DNA of 64,000 bases from Dryocosmus kuriphilus (lineage: Eukaryota > Arthropoda > Insecta > Hymenoptera > Cynipidae): assembly GCA_038277395.1 (NCBI GenBank), contig CM076189.1:81085421-81149420 (forward strand). Direction: 5' to 3'. Under the pieces are notes generated by a model that ran no database searches, had not been told where the DNA came from, and saw nothing but the letters and a program-made list of their open reading frames with translations. The position numbers were made by a program, and so were the translations under genes. Positions within the stretch are counted from its first letter, which is position 1. Each line of letters begins with the position of its first letter. Shown piece after piece: positions 1 to 12,010 of the stretch.

Positions 1-144
1 AAGTAGTGAGTTATTGAAACCATAATCCTTATTAGTCAAAGACATATGCTAATATTAGATGTCAATCGATTTGTTACGAATCAGAGAATATTTCCTACGC
101 TTCCTTCAACTGAGGAGGAGGATGAAGAGGAGGAAGAAGATGAG
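1..144 (+). repeat. Intron 2 right arm of copy 1 (purine-rich repeat, 5' part)
   Basis: The stretch matches the block found just before exon 3 of the other copies: a TCAATCGATTTGT-like segment, then CTTCAACTGAGGAGG and a run of GAG/GAA/GAT triplets. Its reverse complement occurs just after exon 2 in copies 2 to 6, so the two ends of intron 2 can base-pair. It reads as an acidic open frame (Glu/Asp run), but I do not treat it as coding because it has no donor site and is interrupted by an LTR. Confidence 0.7.
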
Positions 145-971
145 TGTTTCGTCAGATGCGAAATTTTCGAGTGCACGTGCCACTTATATGAGGATCGGGT
201 AAACCGATCGATGCGCTCACTCATCGCTCTCGTCTCGTAACGCGTCGGTCATAAATGTGTCACTCTCTCTTCCTTGCGGCCCATCTGGCTTGAAGAGCGT
301 GAAGGCTAAAGAGAGAGACAGAGAGAGAATGGAAGTTTTGGCGTCGCCCGTCAGTCAGCTGAAGTTTGGTCTTCCCTTGCGTAACCAACCGAAACATCCC
401 CCGAAGAAAAACTTCACCCATTCGTTCTCTGCCTTATAGCTCCACCGCAGTACATCAGGTTGTGATCCTTGCTTTCATTCTCCCGAAAGATTATCATCCG
501 AATCGCGTCTCAGCATATGTCAGTGCTCGCGTCGTTCAATTTGTAAGTTTGTGAGTGAAAGTGAAAGCTGTGGCCACGAGTTGTTCACAGAATCGAACTT
601 ACGGTCAACTACCACGTCGTTGACAGACGAGATAACACTTAGGTTACCTTCATACGCCCAGACAGATACGCTACATTCGCAGTTCGCTTCCAAGCAACTC
701 TTGGCAGTGCGTCACCAAGCGAAGCTCCCCTAGGACACGATCTCCGACGCCACTTGAATACACGAACACAAAAACCAATTTAATTCCGCTTCACTTTGTT
801 TTTCTTTGCTTCATCATAAGAGTGCTTTTATACCGCAAGGCTTTCTCCTTCTTTTTTTTAAGGAAAAATAAAGCATCAATTTACGCCCAATTGTGTTGTG
901 CGTTATTTAGGCCACCCTTCCTTTCCAGTTAGTAAGTAAGATAATGCAAACTCTACTTTTTTGACGATACA
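145..971. mobile_element. Solo LTR inserted in copy 1 intron 2
   Basis: The 827-bp segment starts TGTTTCGTCA and ends TGACGATACA, a near-perfect terminal inverted repeat with the TG...CA ends of an LTR. It splits a sequence that is continuous in the other gene copies (GATGAG followed by GATCTAAG-like). The flanks ATGAG (140-144) and ATAAG (972-976) look like a 5-bp target duplication with one change. An AATAAA lies at 867-872. There is no gag or pol. The size and 5-bp duplication fit a solo LTR of the BEL/Pao or gypsy type; the family is not determined. Confidence 0.7.
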
Positions 972-1106
972 ATAAGGATTAAATCCTCTAAGAATTAGGG
1001 GATAGTGTTTGCAAAATTAAAAGTACCACCATATTTTGCATATCCTAGGGTTTATGTTAATAAATTTATGTCCACAAAAGAATTATTCTTCTTTTTCGTC
1101 TTGCAG

Positions 1107-1612
1107 ATTCTCCTGTCCGGGATCCGAGTCCCTCTGTCACGTCTGCTCCTGGTGAAATTTCCAGTTCCGTTCCATTCAGCCTTCCTTCACTTCACGTACT
1201 GGGAGACTTTGGATATAAACGGCTTATTCCCTTCTCCAATCTTAACCGGATATTCGAATTTCGAAGATACGTTTTTCCTGATGACGAGAGAATTAGACGA
1301 AAAATAAAAAAACCTCGCAGATATGAGCCTGTGCTACCACAAGAATATATTGTATTATCAACAACCGATGATCAGGTTTTTGCAATAGTGGAAGATATGG
1401 AGTTTCTTCGAGGAATATATAATCCCCAGGGAAGGCGAATGAAAGTACACATGCGCGACGGCGAGTATGAACGTATGACGTTAACAGAAATGACGGATGC
1501 TCCAACAGACTCCCGCTACGGAATCGAACACATGTTTTCAGTTGTACCTGCAAACCACGATTCTCTACTGCACGTATACTATTCAATTCGAAATGCGAGT
1601 TACGTAGAATAA
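1107..1612 (+). CDS. Secreted-protein family, copy 1: intact last exon
   Basis: The exon follows a good acceptor (pyrimidine tract, TTGCAG at 1101-1106) and enters in phase 1, so its first codon is completed by one base from exon 2, which lies upstream of the window. It is open for 168 codons and ends in TAA. The protein starts with a Ser/Pro-rich stretch (SPVRDPSPSVTSAPG), then the family core GYKRLIPF and IFEFRRYVFPDDERIR, then QEYIVLSTTDDQVFAIVEDM, RGIYNPQGRR and a basic C-terminus. Compared with copy 5 it is longer by a short tail (ASYVE). No family is recognised. A poly(A) signal follows at 1671-1676. Intron 2 carries a solo LTR. Whether the whole gene works cannot be judged because exons 1 and 2 are outside the window. 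Confidence 0.7.
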
Positions 1613-2640
1613 TTATGAAACTAAAATACGAGGGAAAAGACCACTGAGGAATTCAGACTTTATGTCTCTAAATAAATTTTCTTAGCTTGGGTCTCAAAAA
1701 ACTCAAATTTACACTTTGTAAAAGAAGCAAGGATTTGTTGATGTGGCTATCGGTTTTGAATAAGATAATTTGGAATTTCATTAGAACTGACTGTCTGAAA
1801 TATCTTCAAAAAATTTTTTTTTGATGTCATATGCACAGGATACCTTCTACAATATACTAATGTCCATTTTGATGAAATTTTTCACTTCTATAAATTTCGA
1901 TAAATTTATCTTACCAATTTCATTGAATTTTAAATTTATGAAGATAAAGCTTGATACATAATGTATATTAATTAATATATGATTTGAACCTTTTCTTGGG
2001 TAGATAACGTTCCTTGCATTTAAGCTTAAAATAGTTTAGGGGATTTTAGGGGATTTCAGAAGTTTCCAACTATTTCTGTGTTTCTTATGGTTATCCCGAG
2101 GATTTTACTGACGACTATTGAAAGGAAATTTATGAGAAAATGTCAGTATTCAAGATTTTCATTTATTTCACAGGTTCTTAAACTGATTCTGTGGATATCT
2201 ATGCTTTTTCAGGAATTTAAGTGTTGTAAAGGTTTAAGGTTTTCAATGGATTTTAATAATTTGGTGTTTTTCTGCGAATTTAGATGTGCCTTACAGAATT
2301 TATGTTATTCTAATTGTATAAGTCAATAAACTCATCATTTTATGGGACATTACCAGTTTTTCTTTACAGATTTACAATCATTTCCCTTCATTTCAGGAAA
2401 TTTTAACGTATCTCCAGAAATTAATATCAACTTCTATGTATTTCAGGGAATTTTGTAAGACTTGAAAATATGGAAAGGGATTCTAAGGTTTTTCGAATTA
2501 TCTTACTAACAATTATGGAACGAAAATTTATGAGATAATGTTAATCCCTAAAGTGAATCTGCATTTGATTTTTAAAGATCAGGAAGCTGGATGGTTTTCC
2601 AAAAGTGGGGTTTTTATTAATCTTTGACTGAATTTTTGAG
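1613..2640 (+). repeat. 3' flank module of copy 1
   Basis: AT-rich sequence without a gene. It is homologous to the 3' flanks of copies 3, 4, 5 and 6 (for example the stretches with GACTGACAACTATGGAA-like and GATCCGGAAGCTG-like words), which shows that the flank was duplicated along with the gene. Short open frames here are not supported. Confidence 0.55.
1671..1676 (+). promoter_or_regulatory. Poly(A) signal of copy 1
   Basis: AATAAA lies 59 bases after the stop, inside a block (TTTATGTCT..AAATAAATTTTCTT) that is conserved behind exon 3 of copies 1, 3 and 5. Confidence 0.55.
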
Positions 2641-3775
2641 GAATTTCGAGAGTTTTGGAAAGACTCCAATGCATTTTATAGAATTTCAATGGCTTTTAAG
2701 GTATATTGAAGAGCTTTTTATCGATTTTTGAGCACCTCAAGGGATTCTGCAAGGCATCCAAGTATTTTAATATATTCTAAAAGAGCTTCCTAAATTTTAA
2801 ATGATAGCAAGCAACTCCAAACGATTTAAAGCGGTTTCAGGTGAATTTTAAGTAATTTAAAAAGAATTCAAGGGGATTCAAGATTTTCAAGTGATTTCTA
2901 GAGATTTAAAATGTTTTTAAAGTATTGTAAGAGGTTTTAGTGTGATTTCAAAGTATCTTAATAGATTTGAAAAGAGTTTAACAAATATCAGAATATTTCT
3001 AGAGATGAAAAATCATTTTAAGAACTTGATGTCTTTCTAAAAATATTTCAAAATCTTTTAATAGGCTTCAACATATTTTTAAAAATGTCATAGTATTTCA
3101 AGCGGTTTGATCAGTTTTTAAGGATCTCGAGGGATACTAAAGAATTCTAAAATATTAAAAAATATTTAAAGAATCCTAAGACGACTTTAAAGAATTGAGA
3201 GGTAGTTTATAGGCGTTTCAAAGTATTTTAATATAATTGGATGGTTTATAAAAATATGAAGGATTTCAACATATTTCAAACGCTTCTAAGTAATTTCAAG
3301 GTATTCTTAATGATTTTGAAGAATTTGAAATGACTTACGAACGATTTCACAGTATTTGAATATGTAGATTTTAAAATACTTTTAAATATTCTCAAAACTT
3401 TCAAAGAGCTTCAAGAGACTTTCCCTGATTTTAAGGTACTTCGAAAGTTTTTTAGGATTTTTAAAGAGACTCTAGAGGATCTTGAAGAAAACTAAAGAGA
3501 TTTAAAGACATTTTAGAAGATTTAAATAGATTTTAAGCAATTTTTAAGAACCTAGAATAAATCTACCAGGGTTTCTGTATTTTCAGAGGCTTCAAGTGTG
3601 TATTTGAAAAGATTTAATTATATGCTAATATATTTTAAAATACTCTACAATAATTTTAAAGATTTTATGAGATTTTAAGTCATTTTACGGAATTTCATGT
3701 GAATTAAAAATACTTAAAGAGACTTTAAAGCATTTCGAAGCATTTTATAGAGGTTTGGACAGAGTTTAAGTTAGC
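2640..3775 (+). repeat. Degenerate TTTTAAGG-type repeat field
   Basis: Loose, irregular repetition of words such as GATTTTAAAG, TTTCAAG and TTTTAAGA. The + strand is poor in C. There is no open frame of note. The same kind of sequence fills intron 1 and the intergenic space of the other units, always in the same strand sense. Confidence 0.6.
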
Positions 3776-4089
3776 GCAGTATCAAGCCTGGCTGTTGTGT
3801 TGAGCTCCTCCAACCGGATACTCTGACATCTCTAACGAAATGTTTGGACACACTTGCTTCTAGCTTGTTTCTCAATAAGTCAGCGCCGGTCCGGTATCGT
3901 ATGGAACTCTTCTGTGGCGTCTCGTTTCTTCTTGGTCATTCTCATCTGGAACGTTTCTCTTGAGGGTCTTCGAAATCAAAACCGAGGGCCAGATTGTTAC
4001 GTAGTAGGCAGGAAGTAGCGTAACATATTCTTGTGGACCCCTCGGATCTGAAGGAGTTCTCCCCGTTCCTACTTACAGGGATGTTATGA
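3776..4089. other. Leader of the decayed repeat element
   Basis: Sequence of more mixed composition than the AT-rich repeat before it, beginning near GTTAGCGCAGTATC. It probably belongs to the same inserted element as the following pseudogene. No frame or terminal repeat could be defined. Confidence 0.35.
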
Positions 4090-6127
4090 CATATTACATC
4101 AAAGTTTGCTGGGATCTGATAATGGAGTCAGAGAGCAGGAAAGATCCTTCCGTTCACGATGTATCCATTATCGTCTCTGAGAAGTTAACTAAGTTATGGG
4201 AGAAAGCTTCAATACCTTACCTTTCCACTAAAACCATTTAAACTAAAATAAAAGCATACCATGACAAAAATTTGAAAATCAAAGTCTATGGCAAAGATAG
4301 GAATGATTCTCCGAAATAGAAAGAAAAACTAGCTACTTTTTTGAAACACAGTCACCCATTGTTTGACATATCTCATTGCAAATGCAAACTCAAAAGTGAA
4401 CGAAATCCTTGCTTCTGCCCGTCAGAAGAAAGGATTCCTGCAAGGGATCAGATTTCCTGATGGATCAACGTGGTCACGTAAAATGATGATGGGAGGATTG
4501 GATTGCAAGATATCCAACTTACTTAAGAGGAAGGTAGATGCAATGGGAGAAGGGACAGCATTTTATGAAAAATCAAAAATATTGTGTTCTATGACAACCA
4601 TTATAGAGCAACATTTGTCAGACCCCGCGCTCTCTGATTCCAAGGAAGAGGAGAACATTCTTCCCGATCCTCTATCTCGATGTGCTTGCTCATTTGCTGC
4701 ACCTCGCAAGAAGCTGAAGCTGTTACCAACAGCAAAAGTAGTGGACAGGTACAGTACCTCAAACACCGTGGTTGCTGGAATAGCGTCTGCAGTATTGGAG
4801 GATCTGAAAATTGTTACTCCAGATAATAATTTCTTAGTGATTGGCCCATCCAACGTACAGCGAGATAGGGACGAGGTAAATAAAGTCAGTAGAAACAAGT
4901 CTTACAACACTCCAATTCTTGGACTTCATTTCGATGGGAGAACTGACATCACACTTAGTGCAGATAGTCACAGAAATAAGGTTAGAGAAGAACATGTTTC
5001 TATAGTTCAGGAGCCCGCGAGAAAGTTCATCGGTCACGTCATTCCAAAAGATCACTCTACATCTGACCTTGCCACAAATATTCTCGATTATTTCTTGGAT
5101 ATGGACGACGATCTTTCTGACTTGAGAGTTGTTGGATGTGATCGCATAGATATAAACACGGGGCACGCTGGTGGAGCTATTCTTCTTATCGAGCGTCATA
5201 TTGGACATAGTCTGCAGTGGCAGATATATATCCTGCACTTCAGTGAGTTGCCACTTCACCATTTCATTCATGAACTAAATGGTCTCTCAGTTGGTCCAAA
5301 CTATTTCAAAGGACGCATTGGCTCTAAGCTAGATTCTATTGAAAAATTGCCTACGGTAAGATTTAAAGCAATTCCAGGAGATGTATATGTTATTGATAAG
5401 CTCAAATCAGTAATGCTCGGTCTTACCTGTGGAAAATCTGCAAAGCAGTAACTTCAGGACAAATGTCAGTTGAGGTGGTAAACTTAAAGCTTGGACCACT
5501 CAATCACTCACGATGGCTAACGACTGCTTGCAGAATTCTGCGGCTTTATGTGAGTACAAAGCGGCCATCACAGAGCTTGCAACAAATAACAGAATACATT
5601 GTCCGGGTATACGCACCAGTCAGTTTTTCTTGAAAAGGGATTGGCACTTCTCTGTCAGTATACTTCATGTTTGGAAAACAATTCAGCTTTCTCAGTACTT
5701 ACGTAAGAAACTGAAGGCTTGTGTCGATGCCGTCATTCAGAGGAATGCGTGCGCTTTGCACCCTGAAAATCTTGTGCTGGTAATATTCTGCAACAGTCGG
5801 CCAAGTATCAGATAGCCAGCTGTCACCTTGATTATAAAAGCCCAAGTAAATGACGCAAAGAGAGAGTCAGTCCGTGTCCTCAAACCACCGAATCTCAATT
5901 TTGATGCTCAGGATTACACTCAAGTAATTTACGGGAAGCAGGAAGAGGTATCTTCTCCTGCCGTTTTAAGAGTTGTAACAAACTTTGAGCCTCAGCAGGC
6001 ATTTGTCTCTGCTGATTTTTTGAATGAGACATTACCTTCATTTTCCAGCAATACTCGAGCCTTTGAGAGAACGGTGCAGCTTGTATCTAAACACTCTAAA
6101 GTCCAGGAGATTCATGCAAAAGTTTAG
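4090..6127 (+). pseudogene. Decayed transposon-type protein (widespread arthropod repeat-encoded family)
   Basis: The longest open stretch runs 4363-5451. The family hallmarks are spread over several frames. A Cys-rich segment (FDISHCKC.. and CFCP) precedes the main frame at about 4350-4420. Then come KMMMGGLD, a central GLHFDGRTDI, VVGCDRIDINTG, LQWQIYILHFSELPLHH and GRIGSKLDSIEKLP. Beyond the stop, other frames continue with LNHSRWLTTACRILRLYVS, IQRNACALHPENL, and finally PNLNFDAQDY and ERTVQLVSKHSKV (to 6127). I recognise this as a protein encoded by high-copy arthropod repeats, of unknown biochemical role. At least two frameshifts and several stops show it is dead. Terminal repeats were not found, so the ends are approximate. 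Confidence 0.6.
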
Positions 6128-6660
6128 AAATAAGTCAGGTTACAAGTTTTCATCACCAATTTACAAATATGATTCTGTGTAATCAACTGATACTCTCATC
6201 AATTTCCCAAAAATTTGAAAAACACGAAATAAGTAATAAAACTCAAAAAATAGAATATAAGTAATAAAACTAAAAAAAAATGAAGAAATACCACTACAAA
6301 ATGTGGGACTCCATATGTGGCCACCTTTACGTGGTGGGTCGCGAGTTTCCCACAAGCTTATGACAGGAAAAGCCAAGAGACACATGGAGATTTACATCCA
6401 ACTTCGTGGCACCTTAGGCATTATCTTTGTTATGATTACGGCGAAAGTAATCATTGGGAGCATTTTCGGTGACCTTCTTGGGATATTCTGATGGCATGCT
6501 CGCATAAAGACCCATGCGTAACCCCTCGCCCAGGGTAAGCAACCCGCGCCTTCTGTGGACCCTGAAGATTTTATCTGACAGTTTTCTAATTTTGCACAGT
6601 TAGTAAGAACCACTGGGAGACACTTTTTCCCGAAGAGCCGATATCGATTTCGAAAAAAGT
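6128..6660. other. Unclassified spacer between two elements
   Basis: A 3' tail of A-rich sequence (to about 6300) is followed by a more GC-balanced stretch with short open frames on both strands. None is recognisable. It may be a fragment of either flanking element. Confidence 0.3.
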
Positions 6661-7222
6661 GGTTTAACGCTGTACCCTACTGTGCACCTCTCCAACACGT
6701 GCTCTCATGATTCCCTTTCATTTCTACATTCCCCGCATATTGTTATTCCTTCACTCATCCAATATTTACATTCATTCATGCCTTCACCCATTCTGAAACG
6801 TATCATCCTGGCCCACCTTCACTCCTTTCTAAATTTCCATAAATATTCTGGGACCGCTTCCATCTTGACGAATTTATACCATTTATTATATTTCGACCCT
6901 ATAATATTTTCCTACCCCTTCCCTTCCTTCTTCTTACTTGTTTCCCCTTCAATTTCCTGCCACTCCCACCCCTCGGCACATATTCTCCATTCCCTTCTAA
7001 CTTTCCATCTCTCTTCCTCCAATTTTGATTGTCCCGTGTTACCTCTCCTCTCTTTATTTATGAATTCATGTCGGCACACTTGTGCTATTTTGCTACCCTT
7101 ACAATTCTTGAGCTTCTCTTCGAAATTCCAGCCCTTTTTCTCTGCCTTATCACCAATTTCTCTCACCTTGTTTCTTCTCTCAACATATAACCTGGACACC
7201 AGCAGCTTACTCCAATATCCCA

Positions 7223-8100
7223 TCACAGAAAACTTTCTTGCATGCTTTCTACCTTCTTGAACTCCTTCCAACCCCACATCTCCACACCATAGAACATCAT
7301 TAACAATACCAGCGGGACAAGCAGCCACAATCTCATCTTCCAGTCCTCTTTGAATCTCCTTTTTCCAATCCCCCATACTTGATCCATCACCTTACACGAA
7401 CCTTCCGTTCTTTTCTTCACCTGAAGATCATTTTCACCTCCCGCTTCGAACCAAAGTCCTAAATAACCAAATTTCTCTACCATTTCCATCATTTCTGCAT
7501 TTATCCTCCACACATACTTTACTTCATTCTTTATCGTTCTGAAGCATACTATTTTTGTCTTTGTCACTTTAATTGTCAAGTCTTTCTCTCTCCCACACTC
7601 TTCGAACCCTTTCAATAGGAAGCTCATTCCATTCTCATTCTCTGCCAAAAGCACCACATCTTCCGCGTACGCTAGTGAGTATATTCTCTTATTTCCTAGA
7701 ACTTTACCTTCTTTACCACTCTTTCCATTTTCTCTTCTAGGTCTGCTAGTATTATACCAAATAACAATGGACTTAGCGGGCACTCTTGCATGAGACCCCT
7801 CTCTGTCCAAAGCTCCTTCCTTTCTGTTCCCCGATCCTCACCCTTTTCTCCGTCTCCGTAAAGAACCCTTTTATCTTCTCAATCAACTCTTCGTCGAGCT
7901 CCCTTCCTCTCATTGCCTTCCACAAAACATCCCTATTCACCGAGTCGAAAGCTGTCCTAAAAGCGACGAAGAGTCAACTAGCTTTGCTTTTTTCTATCCC
8001 AGGTTCCTGTTAACTAGGTAATTCATAACGAAAATTGTATCCACTCTTCCCATACCCTTCCTGAAACCTGTTTGATTTTGTGGAATACCTACCTTTCCTT
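7223..8100 (-). pseudogene. R1 LINE reverse transcriptase remnant
   Basis: The open stretch 7223-7810 carries the palm motif as YSLAYAEDVVLLAENE, so the usual YADD is changed to YAED at a catalytic aspartate. Then follow FEECGREKDL and a VEKFGYLG block typical of the R1 thumb region. Upstream on the - strand (7811-8100) another frame keeps FDSVNRDVLWKAM and GRELDEELIEKIKG, the block before the palm. The frame changes between the two parts. In life this enzyme would copy the LINE RNA at the target site; the lost aspartate and frame breaks rule out activity. Confidence 0.75.
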
Positions 8101-8899
8101 CTACCTGATTTCTAATTCTTCCTAATCACCTCCGTGTAAATTTTATACGTTACTGGCCTGAGAGTGGTTGCTCTATAGTCTTCCACTTTTCTATCTCTAC
8201 GTTACTTAAATAACAGAACTACTAAAACTGTTCTCCGCTCCTTGGGCCAGCTTTCCCCTCTCTATTCTCTACTACATACTTCCCAGATCTCTTCTCTAAT
8301 CCTTCTTCCTCCAAATTTCAACGCTTCAATTGCTTGATTCACCTCCTCTCTGGTCACCTCATCCCCCCTTCCATTCCTCCTTCCTTGCTCTCTCTGCCTT
8401 CCCCCTTCACTTTACTATCCATGCCTCCTAGCAATTTCTTGGTGTATACCGTCCATTTATCCATATTAATCTCTTCATTCATTCCTTTCTATCCACAGCT
8501 CCCTATTCATCACCTCCCATTCTTTTCCTTCCTTTAGTGCTTCCTCTACCTCCTCCATGTGCCTCACCTTCTTCTCCTGTCTTTTCACATCTAGTAATTT
8601 CTCGTGTTCCCGTTTTCTTTTATTATATTCCTTTCTGTCTATCTCGTCTCTTCTCCAATTCTTTAACGATAATTTCATGTATCCTTTACTCTATATACAT
8701 TCCACGTCCCACCCTCCTCCTTTCTCCCTTCTTTCCACCTCGCTTGGCCTAATTTCTTCCACTATCTTCTCTACCCTTTCCTTCATCTTACACAACATCG
8801 CATCCACTACTACCCCGTCTTCAATCATAGTCATCTCTTCTTCCATTCTCTCCGTCTATTCTCCTATTTTATCAACTCCCCACTTGCCCTTCTTTGCTT

Positions 8900-9563
8900 T
8901 CTTAATTGTCACTCCCTCCTTCTTCCTTCCGTCTCTTCTCCCATTCCAACATTTCAACGTTGCAATTACCGGGAAGTGTTCTGACCCTATTTCGTTCTCT
9001 ACTTCCATTCTTTCCAACAGCCTCCTTATTCTTTCCTCTGCCAGTATGTAGCCTATTACTGTTTCTCCTTTTCCTGTAAATGTAATCTTTTCTTCCGCAT
9101 CCCCCTCCGATTTCCCATTACAAATGAACCGTCCTGTTTATCCCAGAATTTCCAGCAGAGACCTACCCTCCTGGTGCACCTGTTTATGTTCCGATTTTCT
9201 CCTGAAAGTCTCACTCTCTTCATCCCATATTTCCTCTCCCTGTTCTTCTGTCCAAGCATTTAGATCACATCCAATCAAAACCAATTCATCATCCGCTTTC
9301 GCCACCCATTTCCTAATCACACTCCAACCTTCTTCTTCTGCCCGTCTCCAATAGATGCAAACTATCCTCACCTTTCTTCTGCCTAGCTTCACCATTCTCG
9401 TCTTTACCCCATCTGTTTCCTCAAATCCCACTTCTATTCTCTCTTCAGCTACTAATTCATTCCTAACACCTGAAACCATGTCCCATCCCTTTCTTCTCTT
9501 TACCTTCACTTCCTTTGCCCCTTTAATCTTCCATATATATCCCTTGGGTAACTTTCTCTTCAC
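8900..9563 (-). pseudogene. R1 LINE endonuclease remnant
   Basis: The open stretch 9138-9563 encodes KRRKGWDMVSGVRNEL, VRIVCIYWRRAEEEGW and LVLIGCDLNAWTEEQG. The last corresponds to the GGDFNA motif of APE-like endonucleases with two changes. Downstream on the same strand, pieces such as GRSLLEILG and FTGKGET-like residues continue the domain to about 8900 after frame breaks. It would nick target DNA for LINE integration. It is broken. Confidence 0.7.
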
Positions 9564-9699
9564 CCAATTCCAATACTTCCCATCTACCCACTTTTCCGCT
9601 CAACATCACTACATCTCATTTCTTTACCTTTTCCCAGAATCCTTCAAGTTTATTCACTAGCCCTGATACATTCCAAAAGGCTACTCTTATTTTTTTTTC

Positions 9700-11048
9700 C
9701 TTCCTCTCTCCCTTCTTTCTTTTTTACGCCCCCTCCCTATTTTTGTAAAGGCCCCGTCGCTACGCCTTCTGCTACTTCTTTCCTTTCACTCACTACTGTC
9801 TCCATTATTTCCTCCCTTCTAGCGCTAGACTTTGTTCCTTCTGCTCGTCGCCATGTACGCAATCTGCATATTTCACACAAGTTTTCTTCCTTCTCAACCC
9901 ATATCCACACATTACTTTTTACCCACGTTCAGTGTTTCCCTGTCCATACTGTGTTCCCTTTCATTCTTTCACTACATGCTCCATATTTCATCATCCACTT
10001 CGCTCTTCTTTCATTTCACGTCATATCCTCATCTATCCTTTTTCCGTCCCATTTAAAGCTTTTTTATCTCATAATATCATCTTTTCCTTCTTTAATTCTC
10101 GTTTTCACTATATATACACTCGACTTACCTTTATCCTCCCTTCCCACTCCATTTAACTCTTCCATATGCACCTTTGTCACAACTTCCCCTAACAACCTCT
10201 CCACTTCTTCTCTTCATGATTCACTATCTACTTTCATTCCTCTAAATACCATATTTCTACTACGATTCTTCTTCTCTTGTACTTCCATTTCCTTTCTAAT
10301 TCTCTCAATCTTGATTGAATTCCCACATTTTCTAGGATAACATTCTCATTCAATTCTTTTATTTTCTCTCCTTCTCTTACCCCTTTATCCACCTTCTTTC
10401 TGTCCTCAGACGTACATACTAGATTACTCACTCTTTCTTACAACTTTTCCATATCAATTTTTCTCTCCTTCCCACTCATTCTTCGCTTTTTCCAGATATC
10501 CTCCAACTCTTTTCAAACCTTACCTTTTTATTGCCGCACACCAGATCCCATTCTTCGCACTTCTCTCTAACTTTCCTCATCTCCTCCCAGACCTCATCCC
10601 CTCTCTTTTTGCGTGAAATTCAGATTGCGTTTCGATTTGTCTCTAAGTCCTCTAATGAGACTCTCCAGATTTTCTAGACCGACTTTCCCTTTTGCCTTAT
10701 TCGTCTCCGATGGAGGCTTTTTCTTAAGGCTTTTCCGCAACTTCTCTTCTCCCTGTTCATTCCGCTCTTCTTTCCTTAATCTTTTATTATTCTCCTAGAT
10801 CTCGATCTACTAAGCAGATACCGATTTGACGGTCTGTCTCGAGCTCTTCTGTCGGCAAACTCCCATTCCTTCTCTCCTCTCACCAAGTCTCCTAGCGTAG
10901 TAAACTGCATCTCTCCATCATTAGTACTATCCTCGGCTTCACCCTTACCCCTCCATGTTTCGTCGGCTACAGTGAGCTCATAGGCACCGTGCTTACCTAC
11001 CTGCTGCTGCCCTCTACTGGCCCACATTGGGCTCGTCATTATAAACAT
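9700..11048 (-). pseudogene. R1 LINE ORF1 remnant
   Basis: Translation of the - strand gives short open stretches rich in Lys, Arg and Glu with coiled-coil character (for example 10234-10431) and an N-terminal piece (10776-11048) containing ADETWRGKGEAEDST. The + strand LINE fragment at 44.3-46.05 kb has comparable Lys/Glu-rich pieces. ORF1 proteins of this type bind the element RNA. The region is too broken to define one frame. Confidence 0.5.
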
Positions 11049-11329
11049 GACGGTCTAGCTTACCGATCAGTTGTCACCTATCTTCCCTCTCACTCTTCCG
11101 ACCCCGGCAACTAACCTCTAAACTCTCACTTTCGACTTTCGTTTCAATCCTTTTAACCTTACAAAACAGCTCCCCCACACTATCACACAACCCTTTCACT
11201 ACACTCACCTACCTTATCGCCTTTCACCTCAATCACACCTCTACATCCGTCGCCAGAACCAAAAAAGATAGCACATAATAAACACGCGTACTTTACCTTT
11301 AGGTACCGGAAACGGAAGCCTAATATTAT

Positions 11330-12010
11330 TTTATGTACTTTTAAAGTATTTAAAAAAAATTTAGAACAGTTGCAGAATTTCCTAGAGGTTTAATGTCATT
11401 TTGAATAAATTTGAAAAATCTTAAGGTATTTCAAAGAAATTTTAAACGATTTTAAGAGATTTTGAACGGATTTTCGGAATTTTTAGGAGATTTTAAAGTA
11501 TTAATAAACATTCTGAATGGTCTCAAATTTTCTTAAATTATTTAAAAGGATTTAAGTGAATTTAAATATATTTTGAAAGTAATTTAACAAATACGAAATA
11601 CTTCTTAAAAATTTGAAAGGATTTGAAATAGTTTGAAGTTATTTTAAGCAATTTTATGGGATTCTAAGGGGCTTACGGATTTTTCAAAGGATTTTAAAAA
11701 ATTTCAAGCATATTTTAATGGATTCTGGGCTTAGGAGATATTTTAGTGATTTTAAAGAGTTTGAAGTGATTTTCAAAATATTTCAGAGTATTTTATAGAA
11801 TTTCAAATAATTTTTGAAAATTTGAAAGCAGTCCAATTTGCTTTAACTGATACCAAAGATTCTACGATATTTTACAAGGTTTTAGAGAATTTCAAGTTCT
11901 TCTTAAGTTTGTCGATAGATTTCAGTATTTTTTAATGGATTTTTTTAGAATTTTAAAGGATTTTAAGACATTTTGACTGATTTCCAAAAATTTCAAAAGC
12001 CTGCAGAAAA
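11330..12010 (+). repeat. Degenerate TTTTAAGG-type repeat field
   Basis: Irregular repetition of GATTTTAAAGG-, TTTCAAA- and TTTTAAGA-like words with low C on the + strand. No gene is seen. Confidence 0.55.

Larger units (their letters stand above)
6661..11265 (-). mobile_element. R1-clade non-LTR retrotransposon (LINE), decayed
   Basis: About 4.6 kb on the - strand holds, from its 5' end near 11265 to its 3' end near 6660, an ORF1 region, an APE-type endonuclease and a reverse transcriptase in the usual LINE order. Many stops and frameshifts break all three. The + strand is very rich in C and T, so several long + strand open frames here (for example 6682-7260 and 8557-9051) are composition artefacts. 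A second, internally deleted relative lies at 44.3-46.05 kb in the opposite orientation. Confidence 0.8.

Noticed and set aside
46..240. Acidic open frame (Glu/Asp run) as an extra exon of the family
   Set aside because: The same block occurs inverted after exon 2, lacks a donor site, and is split here by an LTR at position 145. Exon 2 and exon 3 join in phase without it.
6682..7260. 192-codon + strand open frame
   Set aside because: It is a shadow of the - strand R1 LINE in C/T-rich sequence. The same holds for frames at 7786-8013, 8557-9051, 9355-9660 and 9951-10340.
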